A stretch of 40,298 nucleotides of DNA, taken from positions 1 through 40,298 of the forward strand of contig JBFHXF010000009.1 in assembly GCA_041599115.1 (NCBI GenBank), read 5' to 3'. The translations under genes were made by a program, and so were the position numbers. Origin of the DNA: JACZUI01 sp041599115. Lineage in GTDB: Bacteria > Actinomycetota > Acidimicrobiia > Spongiisociales > ZC4RG35. The notes beneath the pieces were generated by a model. That model searched no databases. It was not told where the DNA came from and worked only from the letters and a program-made list of their open reading frames with translations. Shown piece by piece: positions 1-8,094 of the stretch. Every line of letters begins with the position of its first letter. Position 1 is the first letter of the stretch.

Positions 1-638
1 AAGAACTCCTCGGCGGCGGCCTTGACGCCATAGGCGCCGGACCCGAAGTAGATCGAGTTCAGATAGAACTCGAGAATTCGCTCCTTGGAGAACCTCCGTT
101 CCAACTCGGCGGCGACGAAGACCTCATTCACCTTCCGCCGGATGGAGATCTCCGAGCCGACGAACGACTTCTTGACGACCTGCTGGGTGATCGTCGATCC
201 CCCTCGGGTGGTGTCGTAGACGAAGTTGTCGATGGCCGCCGACACGATTGCGGAGAAGTCGACCCCGCTGTGGGTGAAGAAAGCGGAGTCCTCGGCGGCG
301 AGAAATGCGTGCACCACCATTTCAGGTATCTGGTCATAGGGGACGGGCTCGGAGTTGCGCCCATCATGGAGTTCGGCGAGGACCTCGCCGGAGTCCGCAT
401 AGATGCGACTGACCCGGCTCAAGTCGGGGAGGGTCAGCTCCATCGACCTGGTGTCGGGGACCCACTCAGCCTGGAGCTCCTCGAATGTCCCGTAGGCGGA
501 ATTGGCGCCGAGAAATGCAAAAAGCCCGATCCACCCTGCCAGCAGCAGGGACATGGACAGGAGGATCGCCAGAGCGCCAAACCATCGGCCTCGGCGTTCC
601 CGCGCTTCCACAAGATGAATGAGGGCCTTTTTTGCCAT
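1..638 (-). CDS. Class A penicillin-binding protein, N-terminal part (cut by window edge)
   Basis: Bifunctional peptidoglycan synthase: it polymerises lipid II through a GT51 glycosyltransferase domain and, in the part outside the window, should cross-link through a transpeptidase domain. Only the first 212 codons are present. The sequence shows a basic cytoplasmic start, one membrane anchor at about residues 20-44, then the GT51 signature: the catalytic Glu116 in an ED-x2-F-x2-HxG motif (AAEDSAFFTHSGVD), RGGSTITQQ at 145-153, and RKVNEVFVAAELE followed by FYLNSIYFGSGAYGVKAAA. The ATG at 638 is the only convenient start before the anchor; no clear Shine-Dalgarno sequence precedes it. It is divergent from the mutase gene, with 75 bp between. 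Assignment to the family is secure; whether it is a PBP1a or PonA-like paralogue cannot be decided from the fragment. Confidence 0.9.
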   Translation of the reverse strand, partial: MAKKALIHLVEARERRGRWFGALAILLSMSLLLAGWIGLFAFLGANSAYGTFEELQAEWVPDTRSMELTLPDLSRVSRIYADSGEVLAELHDGRNSEPVPYDQIPEMVVHAFLAAEDSAFFTHSGVDFSAIVSAAIDNFVYDTTRGGSTITQQVVKKSFVGSEISIRRKVNEVFVAAELERRFSKERILEFYLNSIYFGSGAYGVKAAAEEF

Positions 639-713
639 TGAGGGAAAGGGACGTCGTAGAGGGTCCTGGAGTTCCCCAATACGATTGCGGAACCGTGTCA
701 GGATACCTGTCCA

Positions 714-2276
714 ATGGATGAATCCCGCAGCACCTCCAGCGGCGTCGAGATCTCGGTCGTATACGACCGCCCCGCCGACTTCGAGCGGATCGGGGACCCG
801 GGTCGCTACCCCTTCACCCGCGGCCCCTACCCCACCATGTATCGAACCCGGCCCTGGACTATGCGCCAGTACGCCGGTTTCGGAACTTCAGAGGAGACCA
901 ACAGACGTTTCCGCGATCTGCTGGAAGCAGGACAGACCGGTCTCAGCGTCGCCTTCGACTTGCCCACGCAGATGGGTCTCGATTCGGACGCTCCTCTGGC
1001 TATGGGCGAAGTAGGCAAGGTGGGAGTTGCCATCGACACCCTGGATGACATGCGCCTCCTATTCAAGGGTCTCCCCCTTGATCGCGTGTCCACGTCGATG
1101 ACCATCAACAGCACGGCGGCGATCCTGCTGCTGATGTATCAGTTGGTTGCCGAAGAGCAGGGGATCGCCCCATCCGATCTCCGCGGGACCATTCAGAACG
1201 ACATCCTCAAGGAGTATGTGGCGAGGGGGACATATATCTATCCGCCCCGGCCTTCGATGCGACTCGTCACCGATACCTTCGAATACGCCGCCAGCGAATT
1301 GCCGCGGTGGAACACGATTTCGATAAGTGGGTATCACATCCGGGAGGCGGGTGCCACAGCTGCCCAGGAACTGGCGTTCACCATCGGCAACGGGCTTGCC
1401 TATGTCGATGCCGCCAAAAAGGCGGGCCAGCACATCGATACGTTTGCCCCCCGCCTTTCGTTCTTTTGGAACGCTCACAACAACTTCTTCGAAGAGATCG
1501 CCAAGTACCGTGCGGCGCGTCGCATCTGGGCGCGACTGATGAGGGAGGAGGTCGGGGCGAAGGATCCCAGGTCGTGGGCGATGCGTTTCCACACGCAGAC
1601 GGCGGGATCGACCTTGACGGCTCAGCAGCCACTCACGAATGTGGTGCGCACCACCATGCAGGCGTTGTCGGCGGTGATGGGGGGTACCCAGTCGCTGCAC
1701 ACCAACGCCTTCGACGAGGCGCTTGGGCTGCCCACGGACGAATCAGCTCTCCTGGCTCTGCGCACACAGCAGGTCATTGCCCACGAATCGGGTGTGACCG
1801 ACACGGTCGACCCGTTGGGCGGGTCGTACTTCGTGGAGCAACTGACGGATGAGATGGAAACGCGGGCCCAATCGCTGTTGGATGAGATCCAGAGACGGGG
1901 AGGGGCGATCTCGGCCATCGAGTCGGGGTGGATCCAGTCTCAGATCGAGGAATCGGCCTATCAGGAGGCCAGGCGCCAGGCGGCGGGGGAGACCATCGTG
2001 GTGGGTGTCAACGCCTTCCAGATCGAGAATGAGCCCGAGGTACCCCTTTTGTCGGTCGATCCCGGGTTGGAATCCGGTCAGATCGAGCGTCTGAGACAGT
2101 GGCGGGCTTCTCGAGACGAACCGTCGGTCGATGCCGCCCTCGATCGGGTGCAGGGAGTCGCCGCAACCGAGGCGAACCTGTTGCCGCCGATCAAGGACGC
2201 CCTGGCCGCGGGCGCAACGGTGGGTGAGGTCTCGGCAACCCTGAAGCGGGTGTTCGGCGCCTATCGAGCGATTTGA
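714..2276 (+). CDS. Methylmalonyl-CoA mutase catalytic (large) subunit, no B12-binding domain
   Basis: Adenosylcobalamin-dependent interconversion of methylmalonyl-CoA and succinyl-CoA, the last step of propionyl-CoA assimilation. The 520 residues cover only the TIM-barrel substrate domain; the C-terminal cobalamin domain with DxHxxG is absent, so a separate small subunit must exist outside the window. Substrate residues known from the Propionibacterium enzyme are all kept: Tyr39, Thr41, Arg46 and Tyr53 (its Tyr75, Thr77, Arg82, Tyr89), Thr157, Gln159 and Arg169 (its Thr195, Gln197, Arg207), and His206 (its His244). Tyr53 plus Arg169 argues for a carboxyl-bearing substrate; isobutyryl-CoA and 2-hydroxyisobutyryl-CoA mutases replace these residues. 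The acyl-CoA carboxylase genes 2 kb downstream fit propionate metabolism. An ethylmalonyl-CoA mutase role is not excluded. Confidence 0.9.
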   Translation: MDESRSTSSGVEISVVYDRPADFERIGDPGRYPFTRGPYPTMYRTRPWTMRQYAGFGTSEETNRRFRDLLEAGQTGLSVAFDLPTQMGLDSDAPLAMGEVGKVGVAIDTLDDMRLLFKGLPLDRVSTSMTINSTAAILLLMYQLVAEEQGIAPSDLRGTIQNDILKEYVARGTYIYPPRPSMRLVTDTFEYAASELPRWNTISISGYHIREAGATAAQELAFTIGNGLAYVDAAKKAGQHIDTFAPRLSFFWNAHNNFFEEIAKYRAARRIWARLMREEVGAKDPRSWAMRFHTQTAGSTLTAQQPLTNVVRTTMQALSAVMGGTQSLHTNAFDEALGLPTDESALLALRTQQVIAHESGVTDTVDPLGGSYFVEQLTDEMETRAQSLLDEIQRRGGAISAIESGWIQSQIEESAYQEARRQAAGETIVVGVNAFQIENEPEVPLLSVDPGLESGQIERLRQWRASRDEPSVDAALDRVQGVAATEANLLPPIKDALAAGATVGEVSATLKRVFGAYRAI

Positions 2277-2313
2277 TGTCTGTGATGTTCGCACCCCAGG
2301 TACCGTCGAGCGG

Positions 2314-3675
2314 ATGACCGACAACCGGACCCATCTGCTGATCGTCGGGGGCGGCCCTGCCGGCACTCAGGCGGCGACAACGGCTGCAGCCCAGGGGGCC
2401 CGGGTCACTCTCATCGAAAAAGACATTGTCGGTGGCGCCGCCCATCTCTGGGACTGCATACCTTCCAAGACGATGGCGGCGAGCGCCCTGCGACACACCT
2501 CGATCCGCAATGCGGCCAAGCTGGGGTTGGTGACCGATCCGGGTCGGGTGGATCCGTCGGTCCTCGCCGAGCGAATCCAGGTGATCACCGGGGACATCAA
2601 TCGAAACTGGCTGTCGATGCTGGCATCCCAATCCGTGGAGATGATCGATGGATTCGGGAGATTCGTCTCGGCCAACGACGTGGAGGTCGAGACGCCGCGG
2701 GGAAAAAGGCGCATCCGATTCGACAAGGCGATCATCTCGACCGGGTCTTCCCCCCGCGTCCCCGAGTGGGCCCCTGTCGACGGGTCCCGGGTGTTGACGA
2801 CGCGCCACTGCTACCACCTGTCCGATGTGCCCGAGCACATGGTGGTTATCGGGTCGGGGGTCACCGGTGTCGAGTTCGTGCACATCTTCGAGAGTCTTGG
2901 CTCCAAGGTCAGCCTTGTGGTCTCCAGGCAGCAGATCCTGCCCCACCGCGATGCCGAGGTCGCCGCGGTGCTGGAGGAGGACTTCCTGGAACGTGGGGTG
3001 CGTCTCGTCATCGGGGCCCGTGCCGTTGGGATCGAGGTCGACGGGGCCGAGGTCTCGGTTTTCTGCGATGACGGGCGGGTCGTGAGAGGATCTCATGCCC
3101 TTCTCGCGGTGGGCTCGGTTCCTCTCAGTTCCGGGTTGGGTCTCGAGGCTGCAGGCGTGGAGACGAGCGAGGGCGGCTACATCGAAGTCGATGAGTTTCA
3201 ACGCACCACCGCGCCCAACATCTACGCAGCCGGAGACGTCACCGGGCAGATGCTGCTTAGCTCGGTCGCCTCCATGCAGGGCCGGAAGATCGCCCGACAT
3301 GCCCTGGGCCTCCCGGTCTCGCCGCTGGATTACTCCAAGGTGGCCGAGGCGATCTTCACCGAGCCGGAGATCGCTTCGGTGGGTCTGGTGGACGTGGAAG
3401 CCGCCGCACTGGGCCGGAAGGTGAGGACGATGAAGGTTCCCTTCGCCTCGAATGCGCGCTCGGTTCTCCAGCATTTCACGAGGGGCTTTGTGAAGATCAC
3501 TTCAGACCCAGCCACCGGAGTCGTGCTCGGGGGCACCATTGTCGGTCACCGGGCGTCGGAGTTGATCGGGGTGATCGCCCTCGCGGTGCAGGCTCAGGTC
3601 ACCGCCAACGTGGTGGTCGAAACTCTGATGGTCCATCCTTCGATGACCGAGGCCATTTCCGACGCAGCGGAGTGA
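2314..3675 (+). CDS. LpdA-like FAD-dependent pyridine nucleotide oxidoreductase with a single active-site Cys
   Basis: Flavoprotein of the disulfide reductase family, 453 residues. It has an N-terminal FAD dinucleotide motif (IVGGGPAG, residues 10-17), a central NAD(P) motif (VVIGSGVTGVEF), the second FAD motif ending NIYAAGDVTG, and a C-terminal dimerisation domain. The redox-active CxxxxC is broken: residue 43 is Ala where the first Cys should be, and only Cys48 remains (WDCIPSK). The C-terminal His-Glu pair (HPSMTE) is kept. M. tuberculosis LpdA (Rv3303c) is likewise missing a cysteine and acts as an NAD(P)H:quinone reductase, which makes dihydrolipoamide dehydrogenase activity unlikely here and quinone or small-electrophile reduction a reasonable guess. 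It lies 37 bp after the mutase gene, possibly co-transcribed. Confidence 0.8.
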   Translation: MTDNRTHLLIVGGGPAGTQAATTAAAQGARVTLIEKDIVGGAAHLWDCIPSKTMAASALRHTSIRNAAKLGLVTDPGRVDPSVLAERIQVITGDINRNWLSMLASQSVEMIDGFGRFVSANDVEVETPRGKRRIRFDKAIISTGSSPRVPEWAPVDGSRVLTTRHCYHLSDVPEHMVVIGSGVTGVEFVHIFESLGSKVSLVVSRQQILPHRDAEVAAVLEEDFLERGVRLVIGARAVGIEVDGAEVSVFCDDGRVVRGSHALLAVGSVPLSSGLGLEAAGVETSEGGYIEVDEFQRTTAPNIYAAGDVTGQMLLSSVASMQGRKIARHALGLPVSPLDYSKVAEAIFTEPEIASVGLVDVEAAALGRKVRTMKVPFASNARSVLQHFTRGFVKITSDPATGVVLGGTIVGHRASELIGVIALAVQAQVTANVVVETLMVHPSMTEAISDAAE

Positions 3676-3730
3676 GTTTTGGGTGGGCAGAGGCATTCCA
3701 TCGTCGGGACGCCGGATGTAGAAGTGAAAT

Positions 3731-4084
3731 GTGCAGGACTTTCGAAGTCTCGATGTTTGGCAGAGGGCCGTCGAAGTGGCAGAAGAGATCTACAAACTCA
3801 CCGCGAGCTTCCCAGAGACCGAGCGATGGGGTCTCACATCCCAGATTCGGCGATCCGCAGTTTCGATCAGCTCGAACATCGCCGAGGGCGCTGGCAGGGC
3901 CACGTCGAAAGAGCTGGCCCGCTACTTGCGAATTGCGCTGGGTTCATTGGCGGAGCTCGACAGCCAACTGGAGTTGGCGCGCCGCATCGGGCTCTTCGAT
4001 GCAAAGCCAGCGGCGAGCGATTCGATCGTTGCTCTCAGACGTCAGCTAATCCGGTTGCACCAGCGAATCGTTGCGAACTCATAA
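3731..4084 (+). CDS. Four-helix-bundle protein (23S rRNA intervening-sequence protein family)
   Basis: Small 117-residue helical protein. The opening FRSLDVWQRAVEVAEEIYKL, the middle WGLTSQIRRSAVSISSNIAEG and the YLRIALGSLAEL segment are the recognisable signature of the 'four helix bundle protein' family (TIGR02436-type), first described from ORFs in 23S rRNA intervening sequences. The molecular function is not established. The GTG start places the family's usual N-terminus exactly. The last two codons and the TAA stop are made of the first heptamer of the adjacent AACTCAT array, so gene and array are physically fused. It sits between metabolic genes that have no functional link to it, which suggests it arrived with the repeat as a small mobile or passenger module; this is inference. 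Confidence 0.85.
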   Translation: MQDFRSLDVWQRAVEVAEEIYKLTASFPETERWGLTSQIRRSAVSISSNIAEGAGRATSKELARYLRIALGSLAELDSQLELARRIGLFDAKPAASDSIVALRRQLIRLHQRIVANS

Positions 4085-4117
4085 CTCATAACTCATAACT
4101 CATAACTCACAACTCAC
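4076..4117. repeat. Tandem heptamer array, six units of AACTCA(T/C)
   Basis: Six exact-phase 7-nt units: four AACTCAT then two AACTCAC. The TAA stop of the four-helix-bundle gene (4082-4084) spans units one and two, and the TGA stop of the convergent carboxylase gene (complement of 4114-4116) lies in unit six. The array therefore fills the whole junction between two convergent genes and provides both stop codons. A larger relative lies at 25207-25371. It is not a CRISPR array, having no spacers, and it has no hairpin-plus-U-tract terminator structure. Confidence 0.9.
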
Positions 4118-5850
4118 CGCACCACCGCGATGACCTGTCCCGATGTGACCGTGTCACCCGCCTCGACCCGGAGATCGATCACCTCGCCATCGGCCGGCGA
4201 CTTGACCTCGTTCTCCATCTTCATGGCTTCGAGAACACATATCGGGTCGCCTTCCCTCACGGCCTCTCCGGCTCGGACCGAGACCTTGACGATCGTGCCC
4301 TGCATGGGGGCAGTGACCACTCCGTCGTGGGCAACTCCGCCGCCCGATGGAGCCAGCTTTGGGGGCCTGCGGCGGATCTGGCTGCCGGCAGGCGCGGGCT
4401 CGGGCGCCCAGTAGGAGACGGTGAAACGCCGTCCTCCGATCTCAACCGTTATGTCCCGGCGCGACTGTTCCTCGTCCTCCGGCAACGATGATGTCACTTC
4501 AGGCCCCGTCAGCGAGAGGACCACACTCTCCTCCATCCACTTGGTGTGGTGTCTGCCTGCGAGGAAGTCCGGATGATCCAACACGGCCAGATGCGCGGGA
4601 ATCGTGGTGGCTACGCCCCTCACCTTGAACTCCTCCAGGGCCCGTCTTCCCCGGTTGATGGCGGTGGTTCGATCGGGGCCCCACACGATCAGTTTCGCCA
4701 AGAGATTGTCGTAGTACTGGGACACCGTGGAACCCGTTCGCACCCATGAATCCACCCGCACCCCCGGTCCGGCCGGTTCCTGCCAGTCCACGATCTGGCC
4801 CGGAGACGGCAGAAAACCGGTGGCCGGATCCTCGGCGTTGATGCGGAACTCCATGGCGTGACCCCGCGGCTCGACTTCGGTGATCTCCAGCGGCTCGCCG
4901 GAAGCGATACGCAACTGCCATTCGACGAGATCGATGCCAGTGACCAACTCCGTTATCGGGTGTTCGACCTGGAGACGGGTGTTCATCTCGAGGAAGTAGA
5001 ACTCGCCCTGCTGATCGAGGAGGAACTCGACCGTTCCTGCGTTGACGTAGGAGCACGACCTGGCCGCGGCAAGGGCAGCCCGCCCCAGGGCTCGTCTCTG
5101 TTTGACGGAAAGCCCGGGTGCCGGTGTCTCCTCGATGAGTTTCTGGTGACGTCTCTGAACGGAGCAGTCTCGCTCGCCCAGGAACAAACCGTTGCCCTGG
5201 TTGTCGAAAAGCACCTGCGCCTCGACGTGACGCGGTTTCACCAGATACTTCTCAACATAGACCTCGGGATCACCGAAATATGTCTCCGCCTCACGGCGGG
5301 CCCCTTCGAAGGCACCCGTGACCTCCCCGACGTCGTGCACGACCCGGAGGCCCTTGCCGCCGCCTCCGTGGGCGGCCTTTATGGCGATCGGGAATCCGAA
5401 CCGTTCGGCCAGCTCCTCGACTTCGGCCAAAGTCCGCACCGGGGCGGTAACGCCAGGCACGGTGGCGACGCCGCCCTTTTCCGCGTTCAGCCTGGAGGTG
5501 ATCTTGTCTCCCATGGCCTCGATGGCCGAGGGAGGCGGACCGACCCAGATCAGGCCGGCGTTGGCGACAGCCGTAGCAAACACGGCATTCTCCGAGAGGA
5601 ACCCGTAACCCGGATGGATAGCCTCGCTCGCCGATTCGTGAGCTATCTGGAGGATCCTCTCCTGATTGAGATAGCTCTCCGCCGCGGGCGCGGGGCCGAC
5701 GTTCCAGGCTTCGTCGGCGAGATCGACATGGCGGGCGTCGCGATCCAACTCCGAGTAGATGGCGACGGTGCGGATTCCCAGGTCGCGGGCGGTTCTGATG
5801 ACCCTCACAGCTATCTCGCCACGATTGGCGATCAGGAGGCTCTTGATCAC
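4114..5850 (-). CDS. Acetyl/propionyl-CoA carboxylase alpha subunit (biotin carboxylase + biotin carrier)
   Basis: ATP-dependent carboxylation of its own biotin, feeding carboxybiotin to the beta subunit. The 578 residues hold a biotin carboxylase N-domain (IANRGEIAVRVIRTA), ATP-grasp with the glycine-rich KAAHGGGGKGLR loop, the metal and catalytic region EMNTRLQVEHPITE, a linker, and a C-terminal biotinyl domain with the EAMKM motif whose lysine, about residue 544, is biotinylated. Length matches the actinobacterial AccA-type fusion (about 590). The GTG start overlaps the TGA of the upstream beta-subunit gene (GTGA), so the two are translationally coupled. The stop codon lies inside the heptamer array. 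The biotin ligase gene is transcribed divergently just beyond the beta gene. Confidence 0.93.
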   Translation of the reverse strand: MIKSLLIANRGEIAVRVIRTARDLGIRTVAIYSELDRDARHVDLADEAWNVGPAPAAESYLNQERILQIAHESASEAIHPGYGFLSENAVFATAVANAGLIWVGPPPSAIEAMGDKITSRLNAEKGGVATVPGVTAPVRTLAEVEELAERFGFPIAIKAAHGGGGKGLRVVHDVGEVTGAFEGARREAETYFGDPEVYVEKYLVKPRHVEAQVLFDNQGNGLFLGERDCSVQRRHQKLIEETPAPGLSVKQRRALGRAALAAARSCSYVNAGTVEFLLDQQGEFYFLEMNTRLQVEHPITELVTGIDLVEWQLRIASGEPLEITEVEPRGHAMEFRINAEDPATGFLPSPGQIVDWQEPAGPGVRVDSWVRTGSTVSQYYDNLLAKLIVWGPDRTTAINRGRRALEEFKVRGVATTIPAHLAVLDHPDFLAGRHHTKWMEESVVLSLTGPEVTSSLPEDEEQSRRDITVEIGGRRFTVSYWAPEPAPAGSQIRRRPPKLAPSGGGVAHDGVVTAPMQGTIVKVSVRAGEAVREGDPICVLEAMKMENEVKSPADGEVIDLRVEAGDTVTSGQVIAVVR

Positions 5851-7397
5851 TGGGGGCCGTTCCCGTGCTTCTTCGGTGGGAGCTTTTCCCGCTTGGATCT
5901 CAGTATGTCCATCGTTCGAATCAGCTTTGCCCTGGTCTCACGTGGCTCGATCACTTCGTCGACCAGTCCGAGTTCGGCAGCGACGTAAGGGTTGTTGAAC
6001 TTCTGCTCGTAGTCGGAGATCAGCTCTGCTCGCTTGGCTTCGGGATCATCCGCCTGCGCCAGTTCTCGACGGTGGATGATGTTGACGGCTCCCTGGGCGC
6101 CCATCACCGCAATCTCCGCTGATGGCCAGGCGAAGACCATGTCCGCTCGAACTCCCCTTGCGTTCATGACCAGATAAGCCCCACCGTAGGCCTTTCTCGT
6201 TATCACCGTGACCCTGGGCACGGTCGCCTCGCAGTAGGCGTAGAGCAACTTGGCCCCGTGTCGAATGATGCCTCCATGCTCCTGATCCACGCCCGGCAGA
6301 AACCCAGGGACATCAACAAAGGTTATGAGTGGGATGTTGAAGGCGTCGCAGAATCTGACGAATCGAGCGGCTTTCTCGGAGGCATTGATGTCGAGTGTGC
6401 CTGCGAGCACCGCCGGCTGGTTCGCAACGATCCCGACGCTGTGCCCGTTCAGCCTTCCAAACCCGGTGACGATGTTGCGCGCCCAGTGCTCGTGGACTTC
6501 GAAGAACTCATCCCCGTCGAGGACGGTCTCGATGACTTCGACCATGTCGTAGGGCTGGTTCGACTCATCGGGGATTATCGAGTCGAGCGAGTCATCGACG
6601 CGGTCCGGACGGTCCGTCGGGGCGAAGTAGGGCGGCGTCTCCATGTTGTTGGCGGGGAGAAACGACATCAGATAGCGGACCGCTTCGAGAGCATCGGCAC
6701 CGGTGGGGTATACGAAATGAGTCACCCCAGACTTCGATGCATGGGTGAAGGCGCCACCCAGCTCCTCCATCGTGACTTCCTCGCCGGTCACGGCTTTGAT
6801 CACATCGGGCCCGGTGATGAACATGTGGCTTGTCTTGTCGACCTGGAAGACGAAGTCGGTGAGTGCCGGCGAGTAGACGGCACCGCCTGCACTCGGGCCC
6901 ATGACGACCGAGATCTGAGGGATGACTCCCGAGGCACGCACATTGCGCTCGAATATCCGGCCGTAACCATCAAGCGAGGAGATTCCCTCCTGTATGCGGG
7001 CCCCGCCGGAGTCTTTCAGCCCGATCGTCGGGGTGCCGGTCTCGAGGGCGAGGTCGAGGATCTTGCAGATCTTGTCGGCAACGACGCTGCTCAGACTTCC
7101 CCCGAACACAGTGAAGTCCTCGGCAAAAACAAAGACGGGTCTCCCCTCGATCAGACCGTGTCCGGTGACCACGGCGTCACCGAGCGGCCGCTTGTCCTCG
7201 GTCCCGAACGCTGTCGAGCGGTGCCTGACGAATTGGTCGATCTCCTGAAAGGTGCCTTTGTCGAGGAGGCTGTCTATGCGCTCACGGGCGGTGAGCTTGC
7301 CTTGCTCATGCTGGCGCGCCACGGCGCGTTGGCTTCCAGAATGAAGGGCTTCGTCACGGAGCGCCCTCAGTTTTTCGATATGCGCTTCAGTGCCCAA
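5847..7397 (-). CDS. Acyl-CoA carboxylase beta subunit (propionyl/acetyl-CoA carboxyltransferase)
   Basis: Transfers CO2 from carboxybiotin to an acyl-CoA, making methylmalonyl-CoA (or malonyl-CoA). The 516 residues contain two crotonase-like halves: the N-terminal CoA site around KDSGGARIQEG and the C-terminal carboxybiotin site around RKAYGGAY and MGAQGAVNI. The specificity residue that is Asp422 in Streptomyces coelicolor PccB and Ile420 in its AccB is Leu409 here (GGAYLVM), closer to the AccB state, so acetyl-CoA may also be accepted. The start is a TTG just downstream of a purine-rich GGAGGAG. It forms an operon with the alpha gene through a 4-nt overlap. The methylmalonyl-CoA mutase nearby favours propionyl-CoA as a physiological substrate. 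Confidence 0.9.
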   Translation of the reverse strand: MGTEAHIEKLRALRDEALHSGSQRAVARQHEQGKLTARERIDSLLDKGTFQEIDQFVRHRSTAFGTEDKRPLGDAVVTGHGLIEGRPVFVFAEDFTVFGGSLSSVVADKICKILDLALETGTPTIGLKDSGGARIQEGISSLDGYGRIFERNVRASGVIPQISVVMGPSAGGAVYSPALTDFVFQVDKTSHMFITGPDVIKAVTGEEVTMEELGGAFTHASKSGVTHFVYPTGADALEAVRYLMSFLPANNMETPPYFAPTDRPDRVDDSLDSIIPDESNQPYDMVEVIETVLDGDEFFEVHEHWARNIVTGFGRLNGHSVGIVANQPAVLAGTLDINASEKAARFVRFCDAFNIPLITFVDVPGFLPGVDQEHGGIIRHGAKLLYAYCEATVPRVTVITRKAYGGAYLVMNARGVRADMVFAWPSAEIAVMGAQGAVNIIHRRELAQADDPEAKRAELISDYEQKFNNPYVAAELGLVDEVIEPRETRAKLIRTMDILRSKREKLPPKKHGNGPQ

Positions 7398-7437
7398 GAC
7401 TCCTCCGTAACCTCTGTTTGACTTTCAGGAGAGCTAG

Positions 7438-8094
7438 ATGGCTACACCCTATTTGCAGATCCGCAGGGATGAGGTCGCTTCGACCCAGGATCTGGCCAGG
7501 TCGGAGCTCGGCGATTTGCCCATTGTGGTGATCGCTCAGCGACAAACGGCCGGCCGGGGACGGTCCGGCGCGGAGTGGCTCAACGCGACCAGAGCGTTGG
7601 CGGTGTCGCTGGCTCTGCGGGTTGAGACTCGCGATACGAGGCCGTTCTCGCTGATGGCCGGGGTTGCGGCGGGTCGGGTGCTCGAGTCGATATATCTCAA
7701 ATGGCCCAACGATCTGCTGGTCGGCACGGAAAAGGCGGGTGGCATCCTCGTGGAGAGATCGGAAGGTGTCATGGCCGTCGGGGTCGGGCTGAACCTGTGG
7801 TGGCCCGATCGCCCTGCAGGCTTCGGTCAGGTCTACCCAGAGGATCCGGGTTTGCAGGCTCACGCCGAGATCGCCGGGCTGTGGGCTGCGGAGATGATGC
7901 GGATCGTGGATGGCCCAGGATGGCCGGCCGACGAGTATCGGAGTCTCTGCGTCACGATCGGGCTAGGGGTCTCATGGGATCCGGAGGGATCAGGCCGGGC
8001 GATTGGCGTTGACGATGACGGCGGATTGATCGTGGACACGGGAGGGGCCACCAGGACACTCGTCGCCGGCGCGATTCGTCATGTTCGTGGCTAA
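7438..8094 (+). CDS. birA: Biotin--[acyl-CoA carboxylase] ligase
   Basis: Activates biotin to biotinyl-AMP and attaches it to the EAMKM lysine of the carboxylase encoded beside it. The 218-residue protein lacks the N-terminal DNA-binding domain of E. coli BirA, so it is a catalytic, non-repressor type. Visible motifs are QTAGRGRSGAEW (the biotinyl-AMP binding loop), KWPNDLLV and GGILVE, followed by VGVGLN, and a short C-terminal SH3-like region. A good AGGAG stands 6-7 nt before the ATG. It is divergent from the carboxylase operon with 40 bp between, so both may be controlled from this gap. Its TAA overlaps the 3' end of the convergent hydrolase gene. Confidence 0.92.
   Translation: MATPYLQIRRDEVASTQDLARSELGDLPIVVIAQRQTAGRGRSGAEWLNATRALAVSLALRVETRDTRPFSLMAGVAAGRVLESIYLKWPNDLLVGTEKAGGILVERSEGVMAVGVGLNLWWPDRPAGFGQVYPEDPGLQAHAEIAGLWAAEMMRIVDGPGWPADEYRSLCVTIGLGVSWDPEGSGRAIGVDDDGGLIVDTGGATRTLVAGAIRHVRG

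Noticed and set aside
640..713. Cobalamin riboswitch before the mutase gene
   Set aside because: The 75-nt gap is too short and lacks the conserved B12-box pattern.
2191..3474. Minus-strand open frame of 427 codons
   Set aside because: Antisense shadow of the LpdA-like gene, rich in His/Arg/Pro as expected from high-GC codon periodicity.
4858..5988. Plus-strand open frame of 376 codons
   Set aside because: Antisense shadow of the carboxylase genes; no recognisable domain, while the minus strand encodes a full family protein.
6258..7421. Plus-strand open frame of 387 codons
   Set aside because: Antisense shadow of the carboxyltransferase gene; no domain recognised.
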